DNA of 64,000 nucleotides from CAZTPJ01 sp964614515 (lineage in GTDB: Bacteria; Planctomycetota; Phycisphaerae; Phycisphaerales; UBA1924). The stretch's first letter is position 1, and each line of letters starts with the position of its first letter. Under the pieces are notes generated by a model. That model had not been told where the DNA came from and ran no database searches. It worked only from the letters and a program-made list of their open reading frames with translations. Positions 1-9,128 of the stretch are shown piece after piece. The position numbers were made by a program, and so were the translations under genes. The stretch covers positions 60,128 to 124,127 of the forward strand of contig CAZTPJ010000001.1 in assembly GCA_964614515.1 (NCBI GenBank). The letters are read 5' to 3'.

Positions 1-67
1 ATCCACAGCGGGCGGGTTCCTACGATCGTGTTTTGCTGGCATCTCACAACCGATTTCGGAGCCTCCC

Positions 68-1123
68 ATGCCCACCGTCCCCGCCTTTGCCGCCCAGTCC
101 GCCACATCGCCGTTGGCCCTCATGTCGATCCCGCGCCGCGAGGCGGGGCCGCGCGATGTGCAAATCGAGATTCTGCACTGCGGCGTCTGCCACAGCGATC
201 TGCACATGGCCCGCAATGAGTGGGGCATGTCCGTGTACCCCTTCGTCGGTGGGCACGAGATCGTCGGGCGTGTCACTCGCGCGGGGGCCGAGGCTCGGGC
301 GTTCAAGGAGGGGGACATCGTGGGCGTCGGATGTCTCGTGGATTCATGCCGCACATGCGAATCCTGCCGCGCGGGCCTGGAGAACTACTGCGAGAACGGC
401 ATGGTGATGACGTACGGCTCGCCGGACAAGCACGGCACAGCCCCGGTGACCTATGGCGGGTATTCAACCTCCATCACCGTGGACAGGGACTTCGTGCTTC
501 GCATCTCCGATCGACTCGACCCGGCCGGGGCCGCGCCGCTGCTGTGCGCGGGCATCACGACGTATTCACCGCTGCGCTATTACAAGGTTGGCAAAGGCAC
601 GCGCGTCGGGGTCGTCGGCCTCGGCGGCCTGGGCCACATGGGCCTGAAGCTCGCCCGGGCGATGGGCGCACACGTCGTCCTCTTCACCACGTCCCCCGGC
701 AAGGCCGAGGATGCCACAAGACTCGGCGCACACGAGATCGTCATTTCAAAGGATGCCGACCAGATGAAGCGTGCGGCCAACTCGCTCAACTTCATTCTCA
801 ACACCGTGGCCGCACCGCACGACCTCAATCCCCTGCTCAACTGCCTGCGCCGCGATGGTACGATGTGCCTGGTGGGTGCGCCGGATCGTCCGCACCCGCC
901 GCTGGACATCATGGGCCTGCTCTTCCGGCGTCGCGGGGTGGCGGGTTCCCTCATCGGCGGCCTGCGCGAGACACAGGAGATGCTCGACTTCTGCGCTGAG
1001 CATCGCATCACAGCCGACATCGAACGCATCCCCATGCAGAAGATCAACGAAGCCTACGAACGCATGCTCCGCAGCGATGTGCGATATCGTTTTGTCATCG
1101 ACATGGCATCGCTCAAGTCATAG
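68..1123 (+). CDS. Zinc-dependent NAD(P)H alcohol dehydrogenase (YahK/cinnamyl-alcohol-dehydrogenase-like)
   Basis: A 351-residue medium-chain dehydrogenase that should interconvert aldehydes and alcohols in the cytoplasm. The catalytic-zinc motif CGVCHSDLH (Cys41) and the GGHE motif (His63) are present, and the structural-zinc cysteines are 94, 97, 100 and 108. A Rossmann nucleotide-binding stretch GLGGLGHMG lies near residue 183. Length and layout match the YahK/CAD subfamily, whose members mostly use NADPH; the actual substrate cannot be read from sequence. The ATG at 68 leaves a full-length N-terminus. It stands alone, and a hairpin repeat follows 24 bases after the stop. Confidence 0.92.
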   Translation: MPTVPAFAAQSATSPLALMSIPRREAGPRDVQIEILHCGVCHSDLHMARNEWGMSVYPFVGGHEIVGRVTRAGAEARAFKEGDIVGVGCLVDSCRTCESCRAGLENYCENGMVMTYGSPDKHGTAPVTYGGYSTSITVDRDFVLRISDRLDPAGAAPLLCAGITTYSPLRYYKVGKGTRVGVVGLGGLGHMGLKLARAMGAHVVLFTTSPGKAEDATRLGAHEIVISKDADQMKRAANSLNFILNTVAAPHDLNPLLNCLRRDGTMCLVGAPDRPHPPLDIMGLLFRRRGVAGSLIGGLRETQEMLDFCAEHRITADIERIPMQKINEAYERMLRSDVRYRFVIDMASLKS

Positions 1124-1146
1124 CGTTGGGGCAACTGTCAAGTCTG

Positions 1147-1197
1147 ATTGGATCCGGTGGGGCGGGCGTCTCGCCCGCCTCCCGTGCGTGTCCGATG
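1147..1197. repeat. Family A hairpin repeat, long form (copy 1)
   Basis: About 50 bases that recur nearly identically (three mismatches) at 4908-4957. The core is an 8-bp inverted repeat GGCGGGCG/CGCCCGCC around the loop TCT. It lies between the alcohol dehydrogenase and the next lipoprotein gene. Shorter relatives sit at 7030, 16399-16507 and 62869. Confidence 0.75.
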
Positions 1198-1301
1198 CGC
1201 AATGATTCATCCCAGCGCCAAAGCGGTGAGCGATCTTGCGGTAGCCCTGCCGGCCTTCACACGCGATGGTGTGCGGCCGACGCGGGCCATACACTCCACC
1301 C

Positions 1302-1817
1302 ATGCTCACACGCAGCGCGATCTCTATGGTGCTCATCATCTGCACGGCCATGGCGTCGTGCGCGTCGCGCCCAACCGCTCCCTACCTCGCGGAAGACTCG
1401 CCGTCGGATTTCACGCTCGAGATCACCGTGCGTTCATCGCGTACCGGCGAAGTCCCCCGCGCGCTCCGCGCCGGGCGGTACATCCTCGAACCCGGCGGCG
1501 CGCTGCGCGCATCGGTGGGTCAGGGCGCCACGCATGGGACGTACCCCCCGCGCTCGGCGGATGTCGATCCCATCGAGGTCGAGCGCATCTGGCGGCTGGT
1601 GCGCGATTCCGGACTCCTCATCGAGTCAAGCCCCTATGCGATTTCCACGCCGGAGGATGCGTGGAATTCCGCGACGCGGGCTATGGCCGTCGTGACCATC
1701 GTCAAGCAGGGTCAGCGATCGTCCTTCGTCGTTCCGCTGGAAGATCCCAACCCAACCCCGCGAAACATCGCCGTCGTCGTGGACCGCCTCGCGCGCCTCG
1801 CGGGCGTGCCGGGATAG
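1302..1817 (+). CDS. Putative lipoprotein of unknown function
   Basis: A 171-residue protein beginning MLTRSAISMVLIICTAMASC, a signal peptide ending in a lipobox-like MASC, so it is probably lipid-anchored. I chose the ATG at 1302 over one 36 bases upstream because only the later start puts the charged N-region directly before the hydrophobic stretch. The mature part is beta-rich with no motif I recognise. It ends 24 bases before the holA-like gene and may be co-transcribed with it. Confidence 0.65.
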   Translation: MLTRSAISMVLIICTAMASCASRPTAPYLAEDSPSDFTLEITVRSSRTGEVPRALRAGRYILEPGGALRASVGQGATHGTYPPRSADVDPIEVERIWRLVRDSGLLIESSPYAISTPEDAWNSATRAMAVVTIVKQGQRSSFVVPLEDPNPTPRNIAVVVDRLARLAGVPG

Positions 1818-1841
1818 CCGTCGTCGGCCTACCGTTGCGTC

Positions 1842-2855
1842 ATGGCCGCCCGTACTTCTCGCAAGCCCGTGCAGGGTGCTTCCGCCGTGGAGATTGATCC
1901 GCGATGGCGCATCATCCTGCTCGCCGGACCCGAACTCTTCCTGCAGGCGGAACTGACGCGACGCATTCGCGCTGCGCTCGAAGAGGCCCACGGCGGCGTC
2001 GATGTCGCCCTGCATGACGGCGCCTCAGCACGCCCGGCCGACGTGCTCGATGACTGCCGCTCGCTCGGACTCATGCAGCCGTATCGCATGGTCATCGTCG
2101 ATGCGGCGGATCAGTTCGTCAAAGAAGACAGTCGTCCGATTGTCGAGCGTTACGCGGTCGCGCCCAGCGAGAGCGCGACGCTGGTTCTTCGCGCCTCGAC
2201 GTGGCACAAGGGCAAACTTGATTCGCTGATCGAAGCCTGCGGCGCGGTGATCCCATGCACCTCTCCCGCAAACATCCCCGCATGGCTCACACAACACGCC
2301 AAGGAGATCGGCGTGCGCATTTCCACCAAGGCGGCCGCGCTCCTCGTCGATCGCGTCGGCGATGATCTTGGGCGTCTGCATGGGGAGTTGGAGAAACTTT
2401 CGCTCGCGGCCTTGGACACGGGCGGTGAGATTTCCGATGCCCTCGTCGCCGAGATGGTGGGGGCGACGCGCGAAGAGGATGTCTGGAAGAGTCAGGCTCG
2501 GCTGCTGGCGGCGAATCCCGAGGCCGCGCTGAAGCACCTGCATACGTTGCTCGATGCCGGTCCGCGCGACGCGACCGTCCCCGTGGCCTATCTGTGCATG
2601 GACCTCGCGCGGAAGATGCACGCCTGCGCCCGGGGCATCCAACAAGGTGTTTCCCCGAATGCCGTCGCCGCGGAACTCAGACTCTGGACAGCCAAGGAAG
2701 AGGTGATCGCGCTGGCCCGCAAGGCCGGGCCGAAGCGCGCCGCACGCCTTTTCGCGCAATCCGTGGCCATCGACCACAGGCAAAAAACAGGCGTTGGAGA
2801 TGCCGTTCGCGGCCTCGAAATCCTCACCCTCCGATTCGCCAGTCTCAGCCGTTGA
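1842..2855 (+). CDS. holA: DNA polymerase III delta subunit (HolA-like)
   Basis: A 337-residue protein with the layout of the clamp-loader delta subunit, which opens the beta sliding clamp during replication. The N-terminal domain has the family pattern: a beta-strand opening (RIILLAGPELFLQAELTRRI), a DVLDDCRSLGLM segment, and MVIVDAADQFV where true ATPases carry Walker B. No Walker A is present, which is normal for delta. The middle part carries the lid-type helices (LLVDRVGDDLGRLHGELEKL) and the collar helices follow. Length is typical. It ends 67 bases before the next lipoprotein gene. Confidence 0.88.
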   Translation: MAARTSRKPVQGASAVEIDPRWRIILLAGPELFLQAELTRRIRAALEEAHGGVDVALHDGASARPADVLDDCRSLGLMQPYRMVIVDAADQFVKEDSRPIVERYAVAPSESATLVLRASTWHKGKLDSLIEACGAVIPCTSPANIPAWLTQHAKEIGVRISTKAAALLVDRVGDDLGRLHGELEKLSLAALDTGGEISDALVAEMVGATREEDVWKSQARLLAANPEAALKHLHTLLDAGPRDATVPVAYLCMDLARKMHACARGIQQGVSPNAVAAELRLWTAKEEVIALARKAGPKRAARLFAQSVAIDHRQKTGVGDAVRGLEILTLRFASLSR

Positions 2856-2922
2856 CCTTCCGATACAGCCTCGCCGGCGGAGCCGGCCGTGGGCCGTTGC
2901 GCCCGCGCCGGGAGCCGGGGCC

Positions 2923-4098
2923 GTGAAACAACCACGTCATCACCGTCGTCGAATGTCCGCCGGACTCTTGCTCGCCGCATCGGCCGGGGTGCTGGCTGGA
3001 TGTCTCGCGCGTCCGTATGACACCCCCGTTAACACGAGCCTTGGCAAACTCGCCGCGTCGCGCCAGGCGACATCGCCCGCCGGGCCTTCACCCGCAGCGC
3101 GATCCACGCCTGCGGCGGACGCCCTGGACATCGAGCGTTACGCGAAAGACCTGCAGGCCATGCTCGAAGGTGGTGGCGCGACACCCACGCCGCCGCCGGT
3201 TCACGCCGCGCCGCCCGCCCCGGCCATCGCCGATGCGCAGCGCGAGGGCGAGATGCAAGGCTCGCTTGAGGTCAGCGAGCCGTCTGATGCGCCGATCGAT
3301 CCAGACGCGCCCGCGATGGATGTCGCCGGTGAATCGACGACCGTCGCGCCCCCGCCGATCTCGCTCGATGCGCACATCGCGACGACGGCCGCGGAACTTC
3401 GCGCGCTCCTGCGACAGCGTTCAACGGGTTCGCTCGATCCGCTGCGCGATGAGGCGATCGCGGCCGTGCTTGATGTCCTTGTGGAAGCGCCGGCAACGAC
3501 GATGAGCGATGACCTCGCCCCGGCCGAGCGCGAGGCGCTCACCGCGCTGCGGGACTTCATGTCCGGCCTGTTTGCGTGGTCATCGGGGAGCGAAGCGGTG
3601 GACCCGGCCGACCTCGCGCAGGATCTGGCCGAGCGGATGGCGCTGGCCGGCGGCCTTCGCATTCGCGAAGCCGTGCTCTGCACGCGCGTGCAGGGCTTCG
3701 GGCGTTTCACGCCGCGAGATTCGACGACATTCCTCGCGGGCCGCTCGCATCAACTGTTCCTGTATACGGAGATCGAGCGTTTCTCGCGTCGCGCGATCGC
3801 GCCGACGGAATCCGACGTTTCGGAATGGGCGGTGGAAATCTCGCAGGAGTTGAACCTGTGGCACGATGCGCCCACGCCGATCCTTGCGTGGCGTCGTGCG
3901 GAAGAGCGCGTGATTGAGACCTTCCGCGGTCCGCGCCGCGATTTCTATCTCGTTCACACGATCGAACTGCCGCGCACGCTCACAGTCGGGGCGTATGTGC
4001 TCAAGGTCATCGTGCGCGACAAGGTGAGCGGATCGCAGGCCGAGGCCGTGATCCCGATCCGCGTCGTCGCCGATCCCGGCCTGCTCAACGCGCGCTAA
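2923..4098 (+). CDS. Large lipoprotein of unknown function
   Basis: I place the start at a GTG (2923), which gives a basic N-region (KQPRHHRRR) before a hydrophobic stretch ending in the lipobox LAGC; an ATG at 2953 would lose the basic part. The product has 391 residues. After the anchor comes a proline/alanine-rich linker (about residues 25-120), then a helical region, then a beta-rich C-terminal domain from about residue 240 (GFGRFTPRDSTTFLAG onward). No known family recognised. A palindromic repeat begins one base after the stop codon. It is probably transcribed with holA. Confidence 0.7.
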   Translation: MKQPRHHRRRMSAGLLLAASAGVLAGCLARPYDTPVNTSLGKLAASRQATSPAGPSPAARSTPAADALDIERYAKDLQAMLEGGGATPTPPPVHAAPPAPAIADAQREGEMQGSLEVSEPSDAPIDPDAPAMDVAGESTTVAPPPISLDAHIATTAAELRALLRQRSTGSLDPLRDEAIAAVLDVLVEAPATTMSDDLAPAEREALTALRDFMSGLFAWSSGSEAVDPADLAQDLAERMALAGGLRIREAVLCTRVQGFGRFTPRDSTTFLAGRSHQLFLYTEIERFSRRAIAPTESDVSEWAVEISQELNLWHDAPTPILAWRRAEERVIETFRGPRRDFYLVHTIELPRTLTVGAYVLKVIVRDKVSGSQAEAVIPIRVVADPGLLNAR

Positions 4099-4099
4099 A

Positions 4100-4207
4100 G
4101 AGCCGATCGCGCAAGCGATCGAAGCGGCGCTTCGCTCGCGGCGATGGATCCTGCGCGAAACATTGAATTCCGAGGCAGAAATCATCGATTGCCTGCGCAA
4201 TCGGCTC
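4100..4207. repeat. Inverted pair of family R1 palindromes (REPIN-like)
   Basis: Left copy 4100-4123 and right copy 4185-4207 are in opposite orientation and share a GAGCC prefix. Stem-loops are CGATCGC-GCAA-GCGATCG on the left and, read on the minus strand, CGATTGC-GCAG-GCAATCG on the right: a C-G pair has become T-A with pairing kept. The pair fills the gap between two convergent genes, and each half sits 1-8 bases downstream of a stop codon (4098 forward, 4216 reverse). Confidence 0.85.
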
Positions 4208-4215
4208 GTTGAAGA

Positions 4216-4815
4216 TCACCACTTCCCCCACGTCACATCCCGCGCCACCGCGTCGCGCAGCATCGCAAGATACGCCTCGCGCGACACTTCCACACACCCG
4301 AACCGCTCCAGATGCGGATTGGAGAACTGCGCATCAAGCAGCGTAAACCCGCGCCGACGCAGATGCTCGACGAGACGCACAAGACACACCTTGCTCGCAT
4401 CCGTCCCGCCAAGCGCGGGACGCGAGAACATCGACTCGCCCGCGAAAAGCCCGCCCACGGCCACGCCATACAACCCACCCACCAGCACCGGCCCACTCTC
4501 GCCATCAATCCACGCCTCGACGCTGTGGGCACGCCCCTGGCGATGCAGCATGACATACGCCTGCATGAGTTCCGAACTGATCCACGTTCCGTCGCCGTCG
4601 TCGCGCGGCGCAGCGCACTCGCGAATCACGCGGGCAAACGCCTCATCGCTCGTCACGCGAAAGCGCCCGCTGCGCACGCGCTGCATCAGCGATCTGGGCG
4701 CGTGGAACGTCTCCAGCGGAATGATCGCACGCGGATCAGGGCTGAACCAGTGAATCTCACCCGTGCCAGGCTCGGCCATCGGAAACCAGCCCGCGCGGTA
4801 CGCATCAAGCAGCAT
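4216..4815 (-). CDS. aat: Leucyl/phenylalanyl-tRNA--protein transferase
   Basis: Adds Leu or Phe from aminoacyl-tRNA to N-terminal Arg/Lys of proteins, marking them for ClpS/ClpAP in the N-end rule pathway. Family motifs are YRAGWFPM, WFSPDPRAIIPLE, GTWISSELMQAY, HSVEAW, GGLYGVAVGGLFAGESMFS and LLDAQFSNPHL. The protein is 199 residues from the ATG at 4815. The frame stays open upstream to 5169 but runs through a family A repeat at 4908-4957, so that extension is unlikely to be translated. A TTG at 4827 is an alternative start. Confidence 0.9.
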   Translation of the reverse strand: MLLDAYRAGWFPMAEPGTGEIHWFSPDPRAIIPLETFHAPRSLMQRVRSGRFRVTSDEAFARVIRECAAPRDDGDGTWISSELMQAYVMLHRQGRAHSVEAWIDGESGPVLVGGLYGVAVGGLFAGESMFSRPALGGTDASKVCLVRLVEHLRRRGFTLLDAQFSNPHLERFGCVEVSREAYLAMLRDAVARDVTWGKW

Positions 4816-4907
4816 GGCCAACCGTAGCAATCCGGGCCAGTTACCGAAACTCGCCCCGCAATCGCACGTGCGGCCGCGGTCCTGCCCACAGGGCAATCGC
4901 AAAGTCC

Positions 4908-4957
4908 ATTGGATCCGGTGGGGCGGGCGTCCCGCCCGCCTCCCTTGCGTGTCCGAC
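4908..4957. repeat. Family A hairpin repeat, long form (copy 2)
   Basis: Near-identical to the element at 1148-1197 over 50 bases. It has the same GGCGGGCG/CGCCCGCC stem, here with the loop TCC. It lies in the divergent region between aat and the next membrane-protein gene, so it could affect either leader. Confidence 0.75.
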
Positions 4958-5063
4958 GGGCGATTGCACAACCGACAGTCGAAGGCGCGAGCAATATGTG
5001 ATTGCCGTGGTCTCGCACACGCCTTTCGCACCTTCAAACACTCCCGGCATACACTTCGCGCAG

Positions 5064-5930
5064 ATGGAACACCCCGCGACCTGCACTCCAACCGAGGAAA
5101 ACGTGCAGGCTCATCCCACGCAAACGGGCATTGACGCAACCGACGCATGCACAGCGCCTCGTCGCTCACGCCCGCTCGTGCGGGTCTTCATCATTACGGT
5201 GGTGTTTTCGGCGGTTTCGGGCCTCATCGCCGGCGCGGGCTTTCCGATCTATGTGGAAGCCGGACCGTTCGAACAGTTTCAGGCGATTCTGTGGGGACTC
5301 ATCGCGGCCGTCGCCATGTTTCTCGCGATCCGTCAGACACGCGGGCCGGATCTGGCCGCGATGATCTTGTTTTCCGTGTTGGCCGTCGCGGCGTGCGCCC
5401 GCGAGTTTGATGCCCATGTGCATCTCAACCCCGAAGCGCTCGGGCCCCTCGGCGTGCGGTTCCGCTCTCGATGGTGGCTGGACCCCGAAGTCAGTCTCAT
5501 GCTCAAACTCGGCTGGCTTCTGATCGCTGCCACGGCCATGGCCCTGATCCTCGTGCCGCTGTGGTTCAGTCGCGGCCCGCTGATTCGCGCGGTGGTTCGC
5601 CGCGAGCCGATGGCGTGGTGCTTTGGCGCAGTCGGCCTGCTCTTTGTCTTCAGTGTCGTGTGCGATGATCTGCTTCGATATCGCGTGCCGTTGTCCGTGA
5701 CGCAGCCGACTGAGGAACTCGCGGAAACGCTCGCACCCGTCGCGTACTTTCTGGCGATTCTGGTGTTCCACCATTCCGCGAGCAAGGGATGGAAAGTTGA
5801 AGCGCCTGCCACGGCCGAAGCCGCAGTCGCCACGGCGGACTCCGCACAGGATACCGTCGAAACGCCCGCGCCGAGCATCGACACAACCGGCGCCCGTCAC
5901 GTCCAAGAGGCCAGCGCTACGCAAGTTTGA
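5064..5930 (+). CDS. Multi-pass membrane protein of unknown function
   Basis: A 288-residue protein with about six hydrophobic segments: VFIITVVFSAVSGLIAGAG, a stretch around AILWGLIAAVAMFLA, AAMILFSVLAVAACA, LGWLLIAATAMALILVPL, a segment around GAVGLLFVFSV, and a last one around APVAYFLAILVF. The N-terminal 40 residues are polar and the C-terminal tail is Ala/Thr-rich. I chose the ATG at 5064 because residues encoded before it look non-coding. The last 14 bases overlap the end of the convergent phosphatase gene. No family recognised. Confidence 0.75.
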   Translation: MEHPATCTPTEENVQAHPTQTGIDATDACTAPRRSRPLVRVFIITVVFSAVSGLIAGAGFPIYVEAGPFEQFQAILWGLIAAVAMFLAIRQTRGPDLAAMILFSVLAVAACAREFDAHVHLNPEALGPLGVRFRSRWWLDPEVSLMLKLGWLLIAATAMALILVPLWFSRGPLIRAVVRREPMAWCFGAVGLLFVFSVVCDDLLRYRVPLSVTQPTEELAETLAPVAYFLAILVFHHSASKGWKVEAPATAEAAVATADSAQDTVETPAPSIDTTGARHVQEASATQV

Positions 5931-6921
5931 GGTCGCGAATCGCCGCGAGCAGTCGCCCGTGCACGGCCGGGGGGGCACACACGATCCCCTTGTTCTTCTC
6001 AAGCCCACGCCCGTGCGAAAAATCAAGATCGCGACCCGCGATGTCCGTCGTATACGCGCCGGCCTCGGCCGCGATCAGCGCCCCGGCCGCGTGATCCCAG
6101 ATGCGCTCGACATAATCCTTCTTCGTCGGCATGCGCAGGTACGCATCCGCCTGACCCCGCGCGACGACGGCATACTTGCACTGCGAATCCAACCGCGCCG
6201 GCTCGCGCGTGGGCCCAACTTTCGCGAGAATCGCGGCCGTGTCGTCCTGCTTGCTGTGCCCGGATTCGACGGATTCGCAAACGGAAATTGGCTGATTCGG
6301 CGCGGGGTCAAGGCGTCGAATGCGAATGGGTTCCGCGGAACCGTCGGCGGTGGTTTCATACACGCCCAGGCCGCGTGCGGCGTAGTACAGACAACCTTCG
6401 GCATCGGGTTCATCCAGCGGGCGCGAAAAATCCCGCGGAAGATTCGGACATCCAAGCACGCCGATGATCGGTTCCCCGCCGTCGATATACGCCAGCGCGA
6501 TGGCATACTGCTGCCCGCGCAGGAAGCCTTTGGTCCCATCAACCGGATCGAGCGTCCAGAACGCCGCGTGCCTCGTGTCGCCCGCGCCCGCATCGATCGC
6601 GTCGAGCACCGAGGCCTCAGTGACATCCGGCCAGAAATCCTTGACTGCCGCGAGCGTCGCCTCAAGATGCGCCGCATGATCCTCATCGCGCAGAAAGTGG
6701 CTTGTCTCCTCGGCCACGAGGATCATGTCTTTGCCGTGCGCCTCGCGAAGGCTCCGCGCGATGATCGCCTGACAGGCGAAGTCCGCAACGGTGACGGGAC
6801 TCTTGTCATCCTTGGTGATGGCCCGCACATCATCGAGCGCGGCCTGCACCTGTCGGCACACCGCGCACGCCTCCGCCACCGCCCTTCGCGCCGTCTCGGC
6901 CAATGCTGCATGATCAACCAT
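5917..6921 (-). CDS. 3'(2'),5'-bisphosphate nucleotidase / inositol-phosphatase family (HAL2/CysQ-like)
   Basis: A 334-residue Mg2+- and Li+-sensitive-type phosphatase, by homology removing the 3'-phosphate of PAP, a by-product of sulfate assimilation. Metal-binding motifs are all present: Asp-Phe near residue 47, Glu71-Glu72, DPVDGTKGFL (Asp125, Asp128) and WDHAAGALIAAEAG near residue 275. The GTKGF form is characteristic of the HAL2/PAP-phosphatase branch rather than plain inositol monophosphatases. Its 3' end overlaps the convergent membrane-protein gene by 14 bases. Confidence 0.9.
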   Translation of the reverse strand: MVDHAALAETARRAVAEACAVCRQVQAALDDVRAITKDDKSPVTVADFACQAIIARSLREAHGKDMILVAEETSHFLRDEDHAAHLEATLAAVKDFWPDVTEASVLDAIDAGAGDTRHAAFWTLDPVDGTKGFLRGQQYAIALAYIDGGEPIIGVLGCPNLPRDFSRPLDEPDAEGCLYYAARGLGVYETTADGSAEPIRIRRLDPAPNQPISVCESVESGHSKQDDTAAILAKVGPTREPARLDSQCKYAVVARGQADAYLRMPTKKDYVERIWDHAAGALIAAEAGAYTTDIAGRDLDFSHGRGLEKNKGIVCAPPAVHGRLLAAIRDLKLA

Positions 6922-7029
6922 GAAAAAGTCCTTATCAAGTGATGCTTGGCGCTCCCTCAGGAACGAGTGGGAAGGGCCGGTGCATTCGCATCGTAGCCGT
7001 GCCGCCGCGCTGTGGATCGACTCACGCCC

Positions 7030-7054
7030 GGTGGCACGGGCGTCTCGCCTGTGC
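7030..7054. repeat. Family A hairpin repeat, short form
   Basis: A 25-base element with a 9-bp stem GCACGGGCG/CGCCTGTGC (one G-T pair) and loop TCT. An identical 25-base copy lies inside the GspH-like gene at 62869-62893. Here it occupies the divergent region between the phosphatase and the EEP-family gene. Confidence 0.7.
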
Positions 7055-7149
7055 GAACACTTCCTGCTTCACAATCAACCCTGAATCGCGATCGACCCAC
7101 AGCGCGCCAATGATCCATCGCAACTTCAGCAGAGAGGGAGAAGGATCGA

Positions 7150-8919
7150 ATGCGGCGAATTCACTGGTTTCTCTTGTCGGTCTTGGCGTGCTCGGCCGCC
7201 CACGCCCAAACCCCCGTCCGCGTCGCGACGTGGAACATCCTCGAAGTCGGCACGCGCGGATCAAGCCAATACAACGCCGCGCTGATGACCATCCGCCGAC
7301 TCGAGCCTGACGTGATCGGGCTAAACGAGATCGCAAACAACACCGACATCCAGAACTTCCTCCTGCTCGCACAGGATGCCGGCTATCCACATCGCATCGT
7401 GCCCTCCACCAACCCGTGGGGAACCATGCGCAACGGGTTCATGAGCCGTTTCCCCTTCACGGCCTCGACCATTCACACGGCGCCCGCGCTCTCGGGCGAT
7501 CCGCTCGCCAACGACATCACGCGCTATCACGTCGAGATCACTGTCGATGTCCCCGGCGAGGCCCGCGATCTCACCCTGATCACGCAGCACTTCAAGGCCA
7601 GCAGCAACACGACCGACTTTTTCCGGCGTGCCGTCGAGTCCATCCGCATCGCCCAGTCCCTCGATGGTCTCGATGTCGATCGCGACGCCTACATCGTCAT
7701 GGGGGATGTCAACGAAGAAATTCACACGGTTCCGCGCACGCCCAACCCCTTCTTCAGCATTCCTTCGGGGATGCCCTCCGGCTGGCGACTCGGCAGCGAT
7801 CTGGCCCAGATGCTCTCGACGACCGGCATCATCAACGATCCATTTCATCACCTCAGCACGCTCTCCGGCCCGGGCATGACCGCGCTCTTCGCGCGGCAGA
7901 CCACAAACTCGTTCATCACATATCCCGGTTCCGGCCGCAGACTCGACTACATCTTCACCAGTCCCGCGATCACCGGGCGTCTTCCCGTCGGAGAGGTGTA
8001 CAACTCGGCGAACGAAGCGATTCCCGGCCTGCCAAAGTTCGGGAAGCCGCTGATGGCCGGCGCGAGTCTGATCGCCTCGGACCATTACCTCGTCTTTGCC
8101 GACATCACTGTCCCGCCGCCGTTCAATCCGCCGACGATCCTGAGTTTCTCCGGCCTCGCCATTGTGCCCGGTGTAGGCATCACGACGGAGCGTGACCTCG
8201 TGCGCTTCGATGAGGATAAGGCCGCGTGGTCGCTGGTGTTTGATGGCGCGATCGCGGGGCTGGCCAAGGCGCGAATCAGCGCGCTGGCCGTGCTGCCCTC
8301 GGGACAGATGCTCATCACCTTTGCGGAGGACGTTGAAATCGCCGACCTCTACGGCGGTCCCAACGGCCCGCTCGTCGAGCCGACGGACGTCGTCATGTTT
8401 GAACCCCCGCCGGGACTGGGCCTTCCGCCACGCCCCGTCGAGCTCGTGCCGATCTTTTACTTTCATGGCCGGAGCGTGGGACTCGACACGGCTGCCGAAG
8501 CGATCGATGCGCTGCATGTGCTGGCTGATGGACGATTGCTGATGTCAACGGCGGGTCCGCTGAGCGTGCCGGGCCTGACGGCCGCGGATTCGGACATCGT
8601 CGCGTTCACGCCCAGGAAACTTGGCGCGAAGACGGCGGGCGAGTTTGCACGATTTTTCACGGGTTCGCAGGTCGGGCTGTCGCCCAACACGTCCGAGGAA
8701 ATCGACGCCATCGCCGTCACACGCGAGGGACATCTGCTCATCTCAACGCTCGGTTCATTCAGCGTCCCCGGCGTCAATGGCACGGGACTGGACGTTCTGC
8801 GGTTCGTGCCCGCGAGTCTCGGCGCGACCACGGCCGGGGCGTTTTCCATCTACAGCCGCCCCTCGCGCGATGGGATCGATCCCACCGAAAACGTCGCGGT
8901 GCTTCATGTGCTCGACTAA
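7150..8919 (+). CDS. Secreted endonuclease/exonuclease/phosphatase-family protein with C-terminal repeats
   Basis: 589 residues. A signal peptide (MRRIHWFLLSVLACSAAHA) is followed by an EEP domain at about residues 20-325 with VRVATWNILEVG, NEIANN, the metal-binding GDVNEE, RRLDYIF and the C-terminal SDHYLVFADI. The C-terminal 260 residues hold at least three related units whose core reads like IDALHVLADGRLLMST; such units look like a beta-rich extracellular module. A strong purine-rich ribosome site (GAGAGGGAGAAGG) precedes the ATG. Likely an exported nuclease or phosphodiesterase; substrate unknown. A palindrome begins one base after the stop. Confidence 0.85.
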   Translation: MRRIHWFLLSVLACSAAHAQTPVRVATWNILEVGTRGSSQYNAALMTIRRLEPDVIGLNEIANNTDIQNFLLLAQDAGYPHRIVPSTNPWGTMRNGFMSRFPFTASTIHTAPALSGDPLANDITRYHVEITVDVPGEARDLTLITQHFKASSNTTDFFRRAVESIRIAQSLDGLDVDRDAYIVMGDVNEEIHTVPRTPNPFFSIPSGMPSGWRLGSDLAQMLSTTGIINDPFHHLSTLSGPGMTALFARQTTNSFITYPGSGRRLDYIFTSPAITGRLPVGEVYNSANEAIPGLPKFGKPLMAGASLIASDHYLVFADITVPPPFNPPTILSFSGLAIVPGVGITTERDLVRFDEDKAAWSLVFDGAIAGLAKARISALAVLPSGQMLITFAEDVEIADLYGGPNGPLVEPTDVVMFEPPPGLGLPPRPVELVPIFYFHGRSVGLDTAAEAIDALHVLADGRLLMSTAGPLSVPGLTAADSDIVAFTPRKLGAKTAGEFARFFTGSQVGLSPNTSEEIDAIAVTREGHLLISTLGSFSVPGVNGTGLDVLRFVPASLGATTAGAFSIYSRPSRDGIDPTENVAVLHVLD

Positions 8920-8920
8920 G

Positions 8921-9067
8921 GAGCCGATCGCGCAAGCGATCGATGTTTGTTCGTTTCGGAAGCGTGCTGGGCGGTGCGTTCGCGAATTTCAGCGTCGAAC
9001 GGGTGCGTTCGATTGCTTGCGCAATCGGCTCATTGGCTTGCAAGAGCCGATCGCGCAAGCGATCGAA
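8921..9067. repeat. Cluster of three family R1 palindromes
   Basis: Copies at 8921-8944 (forward), 9009-9031 (reverse) and 9044-9067 (forward). The first two form an inverted pair about 110 bases long, like the pair at 4100-4207, with an unrelated spacer. The reverse copy has stem CGATTGC/GCAATCG, a compensatory change from CGATCGC/GCGATCG. The first copy starts one base after the stop of the EEP gene. The cluster fills most of the gap before the acetyltransferase gene. Confidence 0.85.
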
Positions 9068-9128
9068 ACCTGACTCCCTTCGCGCGATTCCTCCTCGTGC
9101 CCGCCGCCTGCATACGCTCGCCGCAGCC

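Noticed and set aside
4816..5169. A longer N-terminus for Aat
   Set aside because: The extension reads through a mobile family A repeat and looks unlike Aat N-termini.
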